Assembly (NCBI GenBank): GCA_002304935.1
Contig: DBPS01000029.1
Span: forward strand, 1-24,373
Source: Candidatus Humimicrobium oleiphilum
GTDB lineage: Bacteria; Actinomycetota; Humimicrobiia; Humimicrobiales; Humimicrobiaceae
Direction of reading: 5' to 3'
Length of the DNA: 24,373 nucleotides
Positions 15,870 to 24,305 of this stretch are shown one piece after another. Under the pieces are notes generated by a model, which ran no database searches, was not told where the DNA came from, and saw nothing but the letters and a program-made list of their open reading frames with translations. Each line of letters starts with the position of its first letter. Positions within the stretch are counted from its first letter, which is position 1. A program made the position numbers and the translations under genes.

Positions 15870-16421
15870 ATGAATATCAATCCTATTGATGATCTGGTAA
15901 ATGAACATAAGGGAATAATAACCATGCTTCATATAATGCAGAAAATTTCTTCAAAAATCCAGAAAAGAGATAATATAGAAAAAGACCATATCCATAAAAT
16001 AATTGAGTTTTTAAGCAATTTTGCCGACAAATGCCATCATGGAAAAGAAGAAGATATTTTATTTCCTGAAATGGCAAAAAATCCTGAAAATACGATTCTC
16101 ATAAACGAACTTCTCGGAGAGCATAGAGCGGGTAGGGATTATATCAGGGGGATGAAAAATTCTTTAGATGATTTTTCAACCGGAAGCCCTGCTGCATATC
16201 ATATTGCTGCAAATATGCAGGGATATACTGCCCTTCTTATTAATCATATCCAGAAAGAGACGAAAGAACTTTTTGTGATTGCTGAAAAAGAAATTCCAGA
16301 AAATACCAAAAATCTGATAGAGGAAAAATTTGAGGAGCTGGAGCGCAATGTAATAGGGGAAGGAAAGCATGAGGAATATCATGGCTGGCTGAAAATGCTG
16401 GCGGGAATTTATATGGTTTAA
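15870..16421 (+). CDS. Hemerythrin HHE-domain protein
   Basis: A 183-residue four-helix protein with the HHE iron ligands spaced as expected: His13 (NEHKGI), His56/His57 and Glu60/Glu61 (CHHGKEEDILFP), His85 (GEHRAGRDY), and His126 with Glu130 (NHIQKETKELF). Hemerythrin-like proteins bind a di-iron centre and serve in oxygen or nitric-oxide sensing, storage or stress protection. AGGAGG (15860-15865) lies 4 bases before the ATG, a very strong ribosome site. A C-terminal charged tail (residues 150-183) has no recognised motif. The nitroreductase gene follows 23 bases downstream, so the two probably form a redox-stress pair. Confidence 0.9.
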   Translation: MNINPIDDLVNEHKGIITMLHIMQKISSKIQKRDNIEKDHIHKIIEFLSNFADKCHHGKEEDILFPEMAKNPENTILINELLGEHRAGRDYIRGMKNSLDDFSTGSPAAYHIAANMQGYTALLINHIQKETKELFVIAEKEIPENTKNLIEEKFEELERNVIGEGKHEEYHGWLKMLAGIYMV

Positions 16422-16444
16422 ATATTTTTAAATGGAGAAAAGGA

Positions 16445-17011
16445 ATGTTAAAAGAACTTGTTATCAAAAACAGATCCTACAGACGATTTTTTCAAGATGA
16501 AAAAATAGAAATAGAAACACTCAAAGAGCTTGTAGATCTGGCAAGACTTACAGCATCCGGATTAAACAGACAGGTATTAAGATATTATCTATCAAATGAT
16601 AAAAAAATGACCAATAAGATAAACGACACCCTGGTATGGGCAGGATATTGCAAAGGGTGGGTAAGCCCTCCTGAGGGAGAAAAGCCTTCTGCTTTTATAG
16701 TAATGCTCAAAGATACAGAAGCCGGACCGGGTCTTGTTCAGGATGAAGGCATTGCCGCGCAGACTATTCTGCTTGGAGCTGTTGAAAAAGGCTTTGGCGG
16801 CTGTATGTTGGGCAGCATTGACAGAAAAAAATTATCATCCCTGCTAAATCTTCCTGATAAATATGAGATTTGCCTGGTAATAGCTTTAGGCCGGCCAAAA
16901 GAAAAAGTCGTAATAGAAGAAATCGATAAATCAGGAGACATTAGATACTACAGAGATGAACTGCTGACACACCATGTCCCCAAACGCAGGCTTGAAGATA
17001 TTATAATTTAA
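16445..17011 (+). CDS. Nitroreductase-family FMN protein
   Basis: A 188-residue protein with the start NRSYRRFFQDEKIEIETLKELVDLARLTASGLNRQ typical of the nitroreductase fold (shown here in part; FMN contacts are Arg9, Ser10, Arg13 and the GLNRQ segment). DEGIAAQTILLGAVEKGFGGCMLGSI (about 98-123) is the second FMN-binding region, and VIALGRPKE closes the core. Members reduce nitro groups, quinones or other electrophiles with NAD(P)H. The substrate is not predictable. Helix-helix dimerisation is the norm for the family. AAAGGA directly precedes the ATG, and the gene probably shares a transcript with the hemerythrin. Confidence 0.86.
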   Translation: MLKELVIKNRSYRRFFQDEKIEIETLKELVDLARLTASGLNRQVLRYYLSNDKKMTNKINDTLVWAGYCKGWVSPPEGEKPSAFIVMLKDTEAGPGLVQDEGIAAQTILLGAVEKGFGGCMLGSIDRKKLSSLLNLPDKYEICLVIALGRPKEKVVIEEIDKSGDIRYYRDELLTHHVPKRRLEDIII

Positions 17012-17151
17012 AAAATCAGGTACATTGCGGTATGCAATATATTTTATAGTATAATATTTATAATAAATATATAAAGATTTTGATTTCCGGAAAACACCAG
17101 ACTGATTAGCCGGAATAATTATTTTATAAATAAACCGGCAACGGAGCAGCC

Positions 17152-18342
17152 ATGAAAAGCAGGCGTTTATTTTTTTACTTTACCTCTCTGATTTCAATAA
17201 TTTTTCTTTTATTTTTTATTATTTCCTGCAGCAGGAAGGATGACAACTCCTTAAGTGGCCAGGATAAGGAAAAATCATCAGGAGTAATAAGCCTTCTTGA
17301 CAGTTACGGGGTAGGAGATGTCCCTTTATATCCGCGGGCAGCATATGACAAAGAATTGGATCAGCAATTCGGCGAGTTCAGAAATCAGCTCAATATTCCT
17401 GATGAATATATAGATGTTTTATTTACTGTAAGAGTTACAGGTAATCCTGCCGCAGAAGTACTTGAGTACTATGGAAAGACTTTTACAGAACTTGGATGGG
17501 AAAAAAGTGTCGATATGACGGGAAGCGGGGGAGGCCTTTTTACATGGGAAAAATTATCAAACAGAGATACAGTCATATCCTATATTGTTGCATCTGGCAA
17601 TATTAATCATGGAGGCCAGGATAAAACTGTCCTTGTAACCGGCTATATTATCCCCGAAGATGAAAAGGGAAAAGATGAAGATTTGTATGCTGATACAACT
17701 AAAGAAGGAAACGAAATAGGTCCTGGTAATGTTTATTTTTCAAATCCGACTACACCCGGAGGAGAAGGACTGCTTGATACAAAGCCGGTTTCAATGGGAA
17801 TCGAAGAGTGGAGCCTGTGGCTCCAGGAAGGCTCATCAGACAAGGAGGTTGCTGAAAATGAAACAAACAAAGTCTATCTTGTTGAAGATGCAAATATGGG
17901 CAGAGTAGTGGAATTTTACAGGGAATCCGATACCATGGATGGAGGCGCTTCAGGAATTTACCGTAAATTAGATATTGATCTGGCCAGGTTTTCAGAATTA
18001 AGAATATGGCTTGTAGGAAAAATTTCAAAGGAAGAAGGCGGCAATATCGCAAATATAAATTATGACAAATATTTTCCGGAAGGAGCTGTTCAGGTAAGAT
18101 TAAAATATCTGACTGAAAACAATAATGAAAAAGAGTGGTTTCACGGCTTTTTTTATTCAAATATAAATTATTCCGACAAACTTAATTTCAATCTTGTAAC
18201 TAAAGATAGGTGGTTCTGGTATATAAGTCCTAACCTGCTGGAGCTTGACAACAAGCCGGCAATAATAAAAGAAATACAGGTTTATGGATTCGGATGGCAG
18301 TTTAAAGGACAGGTCTCAGAAATCGAAATACTGGGAAACTGA
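17152..18342 (+). CDS. Putative lipoprotein, unknown function
   Basis: A 396-residue secreted protein. Residues 1-25 are a basic start plus a hydrophobic stretch and end in the lipobox IISC, with the lipidated cysteine at Cys26. Residues about 45-180 (LYPRAAYDKE, then VTGNPAAEVLEYYGKTFTELGWE) resemble a domain seen in other bacterial lipoproteins that measures out a YY-GW pattern; its role is unknown. The C-terminal 150 residues are rich in beta-strands and aromatic residues (ELRIWLVGK, DRWFWYIS, VYGFGWQFKGQVSEIEI) and look like a beta-sandwich carbohydrate-binding-type module, but this is inference. GGAG precedes the ATG. It is convergent with pgi, leaving 46 bases. Confidence 0.78.
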   Translation: MKSRRLFFYFTSLISIIFLLFFIISCSRKDDNSLSGQDKEKSSGVISLLDSYGVGDVPLYPRAAYDKELDQQFGEFRNQLNIPDEYIDVLFTVRVTGNPAAEVLEYYGKTFTELGWEKSVDMTGSGGGLFTWEKLSNRDTVISYIVASGNINHGGQDKTVLVTGYIIPEDEKGKDEDLYADTTKEGNEIGPGNVYFSNPTTPGGEGLLDTKPVSMGIEEWSLWLQEGSSDKEVAENETNKVYLVEDANMGRVVEFYRESDTMDGGASGIYRKLDIDLARFSELRIWLVGKISKEEGGNIANINYDKYFPEGAVQVRLKYLTENNNEKEWFHGFFYSNINYSDKLNFNLVTKDRWFWYISPNLLELDNKPAIIKEIQVYGFGWQFKGQVSEIEILGN

Positions 18343-18388
18343 TGCCCTGATTGATGTCCTGATATCAATATTACAGCAGGGCAGGATG

Positions 18389-20041
18389 CTACATCCTCAT
18401 CGCTTTAAAAGCATTGATCAAGCCGTTTGTAGAGCTGTCATGAGAACTGACTTTTTCATTGTTTTCAAGTTCAGGAAGTATTTTTTCTGCAAGAGTCTTG
18501 CCAAGTTCAACGCCCCACTGATCAAAACTGAAAATATTCCATATAAAACCCTGGACAAATATCTTGTGCTCATACATTGCAATCAGGCTGCCCAGAGTTC
18601 TGGGAGTCAGTTTTTTAAATAATATCGAGTTTGTGGGCCTGTCACCTTTGAAAACCCTAAAAGCAGTTATCCTGTCAATTTCATTTTCAGGAAGATTCAA
18701 TGATTCAAGCTCTCTGCGGACCTCCTCACTGCTTTTTCCGTTCATAAGCGCCTCAGTCTGCGCAAAAAAATTAGACAGAAGCATATTGTGATGCCCGTCT
18801 ATCGGATTATGGCTTATTGCAGGAGCAAGAAAATCGCATGGTATTATTTTTGTTCCCTGATGTATAAGCTGATAGAAAGCGTGCTGTCCGTTTGTGCCCG
18901 GTTCGCCCCAGATTACCGGACCTGTCTGGTAGCTTATCTCATTGCCATTACGGTCTGTGCTTTTTCCATTGCTTTCCATGTCTGCCTGCTGAAGATAAGC
19001 GGGGAAGCGATGCAGATACTGATCGTATGGCAGAACCGCATGAGTCTGGCAGCCAAAAAAATTAATATACCATATTCCAAGAAGGGCAAGGATGACAGGG
19101 ATATTTTTACCGAAAGGCTCATTTCTGAAATGATTATCCATTTCAAAGGCTCCGCCAAGTAGTCCGGCAAAATTATCAAAACCTACAGAGCATGCAATTG
19201 AAAGTCCTATCGCAGACCAAAGCGAGTATCTGCCTCCTACCCAGTCCCAGAAAACAAACATATTTTCAGTGTCTATGCCGAATTTCTCAACTTCTTTAGT
19301 GTTTGTAGATATAGCTATAAAATGCTTTTTTATATATTCGTCATCTTTTGCATTTTCAAGAAACCATTTCTTTGCATAAAATGCGTTGGTCATTGTTTCC
19401 TGAGTGGTAAAAGTCTTTGATGAAATCATGAAAAGAACTGTCTGGCTATCCAGTTTTTTTAATGTTTCAGAAATGTGGGTCCCATCTATGTTTGACACAA
19501 AATGAGTATTTATATCCCTGACCATGTAAGGTTTTAATGCTTCAGTAACCATGGCAGGTCCAAGATCAGAACCGCCTATCCCTATATTCACAATATCTTT
19601 TATTTTCTTTCCGCTATATCCTTTCCACTCACCAGAAATTATTTTTTCTGAAAAAGATTTCATCTTTTCCAGAACCCCTCTGACATCAGGCATGACATCT
19701 CTTCCTTCTGTAAGGACAGGAGTGCCTGACATGTTTCTGAGCGCAGTATGAAGAACCGGTCTTTTTTCAGTTTCATTTATTTTATCTCCGTTAAAAAGCC
19801 TGCCTATAGCATCTTTGAGGCCGAGTTCTTCAGCAAGGCCAATTAAAAGAGACATTGTTTTTTCATTTATTTTGTTTTTTGAATAATCAAGCAGCATATT
19901 CTCAGAACGGATGGAAAATTTTAAAAACCTTTCTCTATCTTCCGCAAACAAATCCTTCAAAGTCCGGTCTTTTATTTCATCAAAATGTTCCTCCAGCTTT
20001 TTCCAGCTTCCGGATTCTGTGGGATTATTTTTTAATAGCAT
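18389..20041 (-). CDS. pgi: Glucose-6-phosphate isomerase
   Basis: Full-length isomerase (550 residues from the preferred start) that interconverts glucose-6-P and fructose-6-P. Motifs are GIGGSDLGPAMV, SSKTFTTQETMTNA, GGRYSLWSAIGL, the catalytic Glu in QQADMESNGK, the catalytic His in GTNGQHAFYQLIHQGT, and the Lys in QWGVELGK. The frame also has an ATG at 20056, but no ribosome site precedes it. GGAGG at 20050-20054 lies 8 bases before the ATG at 20041 and points to that start (MLLKNN). Its length and motifs match the E. coli-type enzyme. A short perfect hairpin AGGATG CTA CATCCT spans its stop codon. It is divergent from glycerol-3-P dehydrogenase. Confidence 0.96.
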   Translation of the reverse strand: MLLKNNPTESGSWKKLEEHFDEIKDRTLKDLFAEDRERFLKFSIRSENMLLDYSKNKINEKTMSLLIGLAEELGLKDAIGRLFNGDKINETEKRPVLHTALRNMSGTPVLTEGRDVMPDVRGVLEKMKSFSEKIISGEWKGYSGKKIKDIVNIGIGGSDLGPAMVTEALKPYMVRDINTHFVSNIDGTHISETLKKLDSQTVLFMISSKTFTTQETMTNAFYAKKWFLENAKDDEYIKKHFIAISTNTKEVEKFGIDTENMFVFWDWVGGRYSLWSAIGLSIACSVGFDNFAGLLGGAFEMDNHFRNEPFGKNIPVILALLGIWYINFFGCQTHAVLPYDQYLHRFPAYLQQADMESNGKSTDRNGNEISYQTGPVIWGEPGTNGQHAFYQLIHQGTKIIPCDFLAPAISHNPIDGHHNMLLSNFFAQTEALMNGKSSEEVRRELESLNLPENEIDRITAFRVFKGDRPTNSILFKKLTPRTLGSLIAMYEHKIFVQGFIWNIFSFDQWGVELGKTLAEKILPELENNEKVSSHDSSTNGLINAFKAMRM

Positions 20042-20150
20042 ATTCCCGGCCTCCATATCTGTCTTAAATAAAAAAATCCATATAATACTGTCTTAAATAA
20101 TAAAAATTAATTAAATATTAATTTTTTATTCATTATGACTGATTTTATTT

Positions 20151-20180
20151 TTAACATAAAATATATTCTATTGTTATAAT
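20151..20180 (+). promoter_or_regulatory. Sigma70-type promoter for glycerol-3-P dehydrogenase
   Basis: TTAACA (20151-20156) is followed by an 18-base spacer and a perfect TATAAT (20175-20180), about 58 bases before the gpsA start. It points along the plus strand into the gpsA-glpK genes. Confidence 0.6.
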
Positions 20181-20237
20181 AATACCTAAAAGTTTTTACT
20201 TTAAAAATGACTAGTGATTAATTTCAAGGAGAACCTA

Positions 20238-21302
20238 ATGCAAAACATAACAGTTCTTGGAGCAGGCTATATGGGAAGCGCCATAACTTTTCCTTTGTCG
20301 GATAATGGCAATAAAATCAATCTGTGGGGAACCTGGCTTGATGATGAAATAATTGAATCATCGCTTAAAGGATTTCATCCCAGACTGAAAAAACCATTAC
20401 CTGAAAATGTCAGCCTTTATTACTGGCAGGATATGAAACCTGCAGTAGAAGATTCCGAAATAATTTTTATAGGAGTTTCAAGTGAAGGATTTGTCAATGT
20501 TTTCAAAATGCTCCTGGATAATCTAAATCCCCAAAAAGATTATTATTTTTTCAAGCTTACAAAAGGTCTTGTTGAGTATAATAATAAAGTAAGCCGGGCT
20601 ACTGAAGCGGCAAGGGATATGTTTTGTACAAAATTTCCCGGCAAAAATTTTTACTGGACTTCAGTAGGCGGTCCGGTAAGGGCAATAGACCTGTCTGAAC
20701 GAACGCCTGCTGCCTCAATGTACGGGATTTCTGATGAGAAAATAAAAGAATTCATCCCATATTTTTCAACAGAGTATTACAGGATTTTTCCGAATAATGA
20801 TTTAAAGGGAACCGAAATATGCTCTATGCTTAAAAATATCTACGCAGTTTCAGCTGGAATATGCGATGGCATTTATAAAGATGAAAAAGAGGGCAGATAT
20901 TTTAATCTTCTTTCTTTTCTTTTTAATCAGGCAGTCAGAGAAATGAGTAAAATAATCAATATCGCGGGATGCAGCCAGGAAACCATATATGACCTTGCAG
21001 GCGTTGGAGATCTTCATGTAACTTCGGTTGCAGGAAGAAACAGAAAGTTTGGCGAACTGGTAGGGAGAGGCATGTCGGGAGAGGAGGCCTTTAATCAGAT
21101 GTTAAAAGATGAAGAATATGCGGAAGGATATTTTGCTCTTAAACTTGTAATTCCCTGGCTGATACAGTCTGCCACAAAAGAGATGATAGAGGATTTTATA
21201 GAAAAAGAACTACCTCTTCTCTACACTTTAAGAAGCATAATAATCGAGGGTGCAAAGCCTGGAGAACAGCTGAAAAAAATGATGCTCAGGCTTGGGTATT
21301 GA
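20238..21302 (+). CDS. gpsA: NAD(P)-dependent glycerol-3-phosphate dehydrogenase
   Basis: A 354-residue enzyme converting dihydroxyacetone phosphate and glycerol-3-P. It has an N-terminal Rossmann loop GAGYMG (8-13), FKLTKGL (105-111), GTEICSMLKNIYAVSAGICDG (191-211, catalytic Lys199) and GVGDLHVTSVAGRNRKFGELVGRG (255-278, with Asp258, Arg267 and Asn268). The substrate loop reads GGPVRA where GpsA usually has SGPSFA, so it is a divergent member; glycerol-3-P is still the likeliest substrate because glycerol kinase follows. A GTG at 20214 opens the frame, but AAGGAG (20225-20230) 7 bases before ATG 20238 fixes the start. A good promoter lies at 20151-20180. It is about 110 bases before glpK and probably supplies lipid precursors or oxidises glycerol-3-P. 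Confidence 0.88.
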   Translation: MQNITVLGAGYMGSAITFPLSDNGNKINLWGTWLDDEIIESSLKGFHPRLKKPLPENVSLYYWQDMKPAVEDSEIIFIGVSSEGFVNVFKMLLDNLNPQKDYYFFKLTKGLVEYNNKVSRATEAARDMFCTKFPGKNFYWTSVGGPVRAIDLSERTPAASMYGISDEKIKEFIPYFSTEYYRIFPNNDLKGTEICSMLKNIYAVSAGICDGIYKDEKEGRYFNLLSFLFNQAVREMSKIINIAGCSQETIYDLAGVGDLHVTSVAGRNRKFGELVGRGMSGEEAFNQMLKDEEYAEGYFALKLVIPWLIQSATKEMIEDFIEKELPLLYTLRSIIIEGAKPGEQLKKMMLRLGY

Positions 21303-21411
21303 TTTCCGGAATATGCAGGCAGGATCTTAAAGGAGTATATCAAAAACAACATATTGAAGCTAAAGTATTCAAATCAGCATATTAAAACTTGTATTAATAG
21401 CAGGAGATGTT

Positions 21412-22905
21412 ATGAAAAAGAAATATATCCTGGCAATTGATCAGGGTACTTCAGGCTCAAGAGTAATCCTGTTTGACCACAAAGGAAGAGTGATGCAGAG
21501 TGCTCACAGAGAAATAAAGCAATTCTTCCCCAGTCCCGGCTGGGTAGAACATGATCCGTCTGAATATATAGATACAACACTGGAATGCCTGAAAGAAGTA
21601 GTGGAGAAATCAAAAATAGATGTATCCGAAATAGCTTCCATAGGTATCGCAAATCAGAGGGAAACAGTAATATTGTGGGACAGGGAGACCGGAAAACCGG
21701 TTTATAATGCAATTGTATGGCAGTGCAGAAGAACTGCTGCCTATTGCAGTTCACTTAAGGAAGCTGGATATAATGAACTTATTAATGACAAAACCGGACT
21801 GGTAATCGATGCTTATTTTTCTGCTACAAAGATAAAATGGATAATTGATAATGTCGAAGGCGTAAAAGAAAAAGTGGAGCAGGGCAGAATACTTGCCGGG
21901 AATGTTGACTCATGGATAATATGGAATCTGAGCAACAGGAAATATCATGTTACTGATTACTCAAATGCTTCAAGAACTCTTTTACTTAATATAAATACTC
22001 TTAAATGGGATGATGAGCTTTTAAAGATTTTTAACATACCGGCTGATATCCTTCCTGAACTTAAACCCAGTTCCGGGGTAATGGCTTATGCGGATAAAAG
22101 TATGCTCGGTGTTGAAATTCCAATTGCAGGCGATGCGGGAGACCAGCAGGCAGCTCTTTTCGGGCAGGCATGCTTCCGTCCGGGTATGGCAAAAAATACA
22201 TACGGGACTGCTCTTGCAGTGATTATGAACATCGGAGAAAAACCTATAAAATCAGAGAATGGCCTTCTGACTGACCTTGCATGGGTAATAAATGGTAAAG
22301 CTACTTATGCATTTGAAGGAATAATATTTAACGGCGGCTCTACCATTCAGTGGCTGAGGGATGGAATAAAAATCATAAAAGATGCAAGGGAATGCGACAT
22401 ACTTTCTGAAAAAGTAGAAGATACAGGAAACGTCTATCTTGTGCCGGCATTTACAGGATTATGCGTTCCATACTGGGATATGTATGCAAGGGGCATAATC
22501 ATAGGAATAACGCGGGGAACTGGAAGGGAGCATATCTGCAGGGCGGCAGAAGAAGCTATTGCTTACCAGACTGCAGATGCAATATATGCAATGATATCGG
22601 ATTCCTCAATTGATATTCTTTCGATGAGGGTAGACGGCGGGGCTACAAAAAGTAATTTTCTGCTGCAGTTCCAATCCGATATTTTAGGCATAACAATCGA
22701 GCGTCCCAGGATAACAGAAATGACTGCCCTGGGAGCAGCCTATCTTGCAGGACTGGGTGTAGGATTCTGGAGCGATATGGAAGAACTGGAAAAGCAGTGG
22801 GAGATAGACAAAGTCTATAAGCCCTCCATGAGCGATGAAAAAAGAAAAGAGCTTTATGCCGGCTGGAAAAATGCCGTCCAGAGATCTCTTGCCTGGGCCA
22901 AATAG
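21412..22905 (+). CDS. glpK: Glycerol kinase
   Basis: A 497-residue FGGY-family kinase, the normal GlpK length. DQGTSGSR (10-17) is the phosphate-binding start. NQRET (81-85), VWQCRRTA, GNVDSWIIW and GDAGDQQAALFGQ (catalytic Asp244) are the glycerol- and catalysis-related motifs. AKNTYGT, FNGGSTIQWLRD, VPAFTGLCVPYWD, ARGIIIGITRGTG, RVDGGATKSNFLLQFQSDIL and TALGAAYLAGL complete the ATP-binding half. It phosphorylates glycerol to glycerol-3-P in the cytoplasm. AGGAGA lies 6 bases before the ATG. No glycerol facilitator gene is adjacent. Together with the preceding dehydrogenase it forms a short glycerol-3-P module. Confidence 0.95.
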   Translation: MKKKYILAIDQGTSGSRVILFDHKGRVMQSAHREIKQFFPSPGWVEHDPSEYIDTTLECLKEVVEKSKIDVSEIASIGIANQRETVILWDRETGKPVYNAIVWQCRRTAAYCSSLKEAGYNELINDKTGLVIDAYFSATKIKWIIDNVEGVKEKVEQGRILAGNVDSWIIWNLSNRKYHVTDYSNASRTLLLNINTLKWDDELLKIFNIPADILPELKPSSGVMAYADKSMLGVEIPIAGDAGDQQAALFGQACFRPGMAKNTYGTALAVIMNIGEKPIKSENGLLTDLAWVINGKATYAFEGIIFNGGSTIQWLRDGIKIIKDARECDILSEKVEDTGNVYLVPAFTGLCVPYWDMYARGIIIGITRGTGREHICRAAEEAIAYQTADAIYAMISDSSIDILSMRVDGGATKSNFLLQFQSDILGITIERPRITEMTALGAAYLAGLGVGFWSDMEELEKQWEIDKVYKPSMSDEKRKELYAGWKNAVQRSLAWAK

Positions 22906-22911
22906 AGTCTC

Positions 22912-22936
22912 TCAAATTAAGGTTTGAATTCTTTTT
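22912..22936 (+). terminator. Weak terminator-like hairpin after glpK
   Basis: TCAAA (22912-22916), a 6-base loop TTAAGG and TTTGA (22923-22927), then a T-rich run CTTTTTG. The stem is only 5 bp and AT-rich, so it is a doubtful terminator. Confidence 0.28.
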
Positions 22937-23042
22937 GCTTATACAGATTTTAAGGCGTTATTGATTTAAAATTAATTTATAGTTTTTTGTGATTTATCTC
23001 TTCTGCTGAGTCTGTTACAGGTAATTATAATTTTTGTCTGAA

Positions 23043-24248
23043 ATGTACATACTTACAATAAATTCAGGTTCGACATCGATAAAGTTCAAGCTTTATGAAA
23101 TGCCCGCTGAAAGAGTTGCAGCAGGCGGCAGGATTGAAAATATAGGATTTGAAAAATCAGTAATAAGATATGTGACCGATTTCTTAAATGAAAAGTCAGA
23201 TAATATTAAAATAAAAAATCACAGAGCAGGCCTGGACTATATAATAAAAAAACTGGCTGATACCAAAACAGGTGTGATTAAAGACAAAAAAGATATCAGT
23301 GCGATAGGGCACAGAATAGTAAATGTAGGGGACAGAGTCAGCAGCCACAGAATAATAGATGAAAAATTTCTTGATGTCCTCAGGGATTGCATGGATCTGG
23401 CACCGCTTCACAACCCTCCGAATCTTATGGGAGTCGAAGTCTGTTTTGAAGTCTTTGGAAAAAATACGCCCAATATCGGCATATTCGATAATATTTTTCA
23501 TATAAACATCCCTTCCAAAGCATTTCTTTATGGAATAAATTACAATTATTATGAAAAATATCGTATCAGGAAATACGGTTTTCACGGAATCGCATATACC
23601 TATATGGTTGAAAAGTGTGCCGAACTTATAGGGAAAAAACCGGATGAGCTGAAAATAATAGCTTTAATGCTTGGGGGAGGCTCTTCTGCAGCAGCCGTAA
23701 AAAACGGAGTCAGCATTGACACATCAATGGGCTTTACTCCTGCAGAAGGACTTATAATGTCAACAAGGTGTGGCGATATAGATCCGGCAGCACTGTCCTA
23801 CATCTTAAACAGGGAAGGGTTTACTCCTGGAGAGCTTGATGATTTTATAAACAAAAAATCAGGAGTACTCGGGCTTTCAGGGAAGTACTCTGATTTTCTT
23901 AATATAGAAACAGGATATCTGGAAAATGACCCGGACTGCACGCGCGCTTTTGAATGTTACTGTTACAGGGTAAAGAAATATATAGGCGCTTATGCCGCTG
24001 CAATGAACGGAGTGGATGCTATTATTTTCGGGGGAGGAGTAGGAGAGAACTCTCCCATAATAAGGGAGGCAATTTTGTCTGATATGGATTATCTGGGAGT
24101 AATGATGGATAAAAATTTAAATGATGACAGATCCATAAAGGAAGGAATAATTTCTTCAAAAGATTCCAGAGTGGCAATTTGTGTCGCAAAAGTCGATGAA
24201 GAATTAATAATGGCAAGAGAAACCCACAGCCTGCTTACGGAAAAGTAA
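23043..24248 (+). CDS. Acetate kinase-family enzyme, divergent active site
   Basis: A 401-residue ASKHA-fold acyl-phosphate kinase of normal acetate kinase length. Retained acetate kinase residues are Asn7, Ser10 and Ser12 (NSGSTS), Arg91 (GHRIV), His123 (LAPLHNP), Asp149 (FDNIFH), His181 (YGFHG), Arg242 (TRCGDIDP) and the C-terminal Glu pair (DEELIMARET). Changed positions are GHRIVNVGD for GHRVVHGGE, FHGIAYTYM for FHGTSHKYV, MLGGGSS for HLGNGSS, and FGGGVGEN for FTAGIGEN. The lost Asn and His are phosphate-contact residues in the well-studied acetate kinase. Acetyl-phosphate/ATP transfer is the default expectation, but a different acyl group is possible. TTG at 23034 also opens the frame; ATG 23043 is preferred because it gives the exact family start. 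No phosphotransacetylase is in view. Confidence 0.84.
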   Translation: MYILTINSGSTSIKFKLYEMPAERVAAGGRIENIGFEKSVIRYVTDFLNEKSDNIKIKNHRAGLDYIIKKLADTKTGVIKDKKDISAIGHRIVNVGDRVSSHRIIDEKFLDVLRDCMDLAPLHNPPNLMGVEVCFEVFGKNTPNIGIFDNIFHINIPSKAFLYGINYNYYEKYRIRKYGFHGIAYTYMVEKCAELIGKKPDELKIIALMLGGGSSAAAVKNGVSIDTSMGFTPAEGLIMSTRCGDIDPAALSYILNREGFTPGELDDFINKKSGVLGLSGKYSDFLNIETGYLENDPDCTRAFECYCYRVKKYIGAYAAAMNGVDAIIFGGGVGENSPIIREAILSDMDYLGVMMDKNLNDDRSIKEGIISSKDSRVAICVAKVDEELIMARETHSLLTEK

Positions 24249-24276
24249 AAATTTTTTAAAAATTTTTGAAAATGTA

Positions 24277-24305
24277 TTGACAACAATACTTAACTTTGGT
24301 ATATT
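24277..24305 (+). promoter_or_regulatory. Strong sigma70 promoter at window end
   Basis: A perfect TTGACA (24277-24282), an optimal 17-base spacer and TATATT (24300-24305) point toward the right edge. A short hairpin TCCTCT / AGAGGA (24310-24315 and 24322-24327) and a possible CTTAC / GTAAG stem (about 24348-24369) follow. The transcript's gene lies outside the window. Confidence 0.7.

Noticed and set aside
18383..18397. Perfect hairpin AGGATG CTA CATCCT at the pgi stop codon considered as terminator
   Set aside because: The stem is only 6 bp, and no T-run follows on either strand.
18788..19162. Open frame of 124 codons on the plus strand
   Set aside because: It is antisense to pgi, whose motifs run through the whole region.
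24249..24270. A/T palindrome after the acetate-kinase-like gene considered as an intrinsic terminator
   Set aside because: The stem has no G/C pairs, so a stable RNA hairpin is doubtful.
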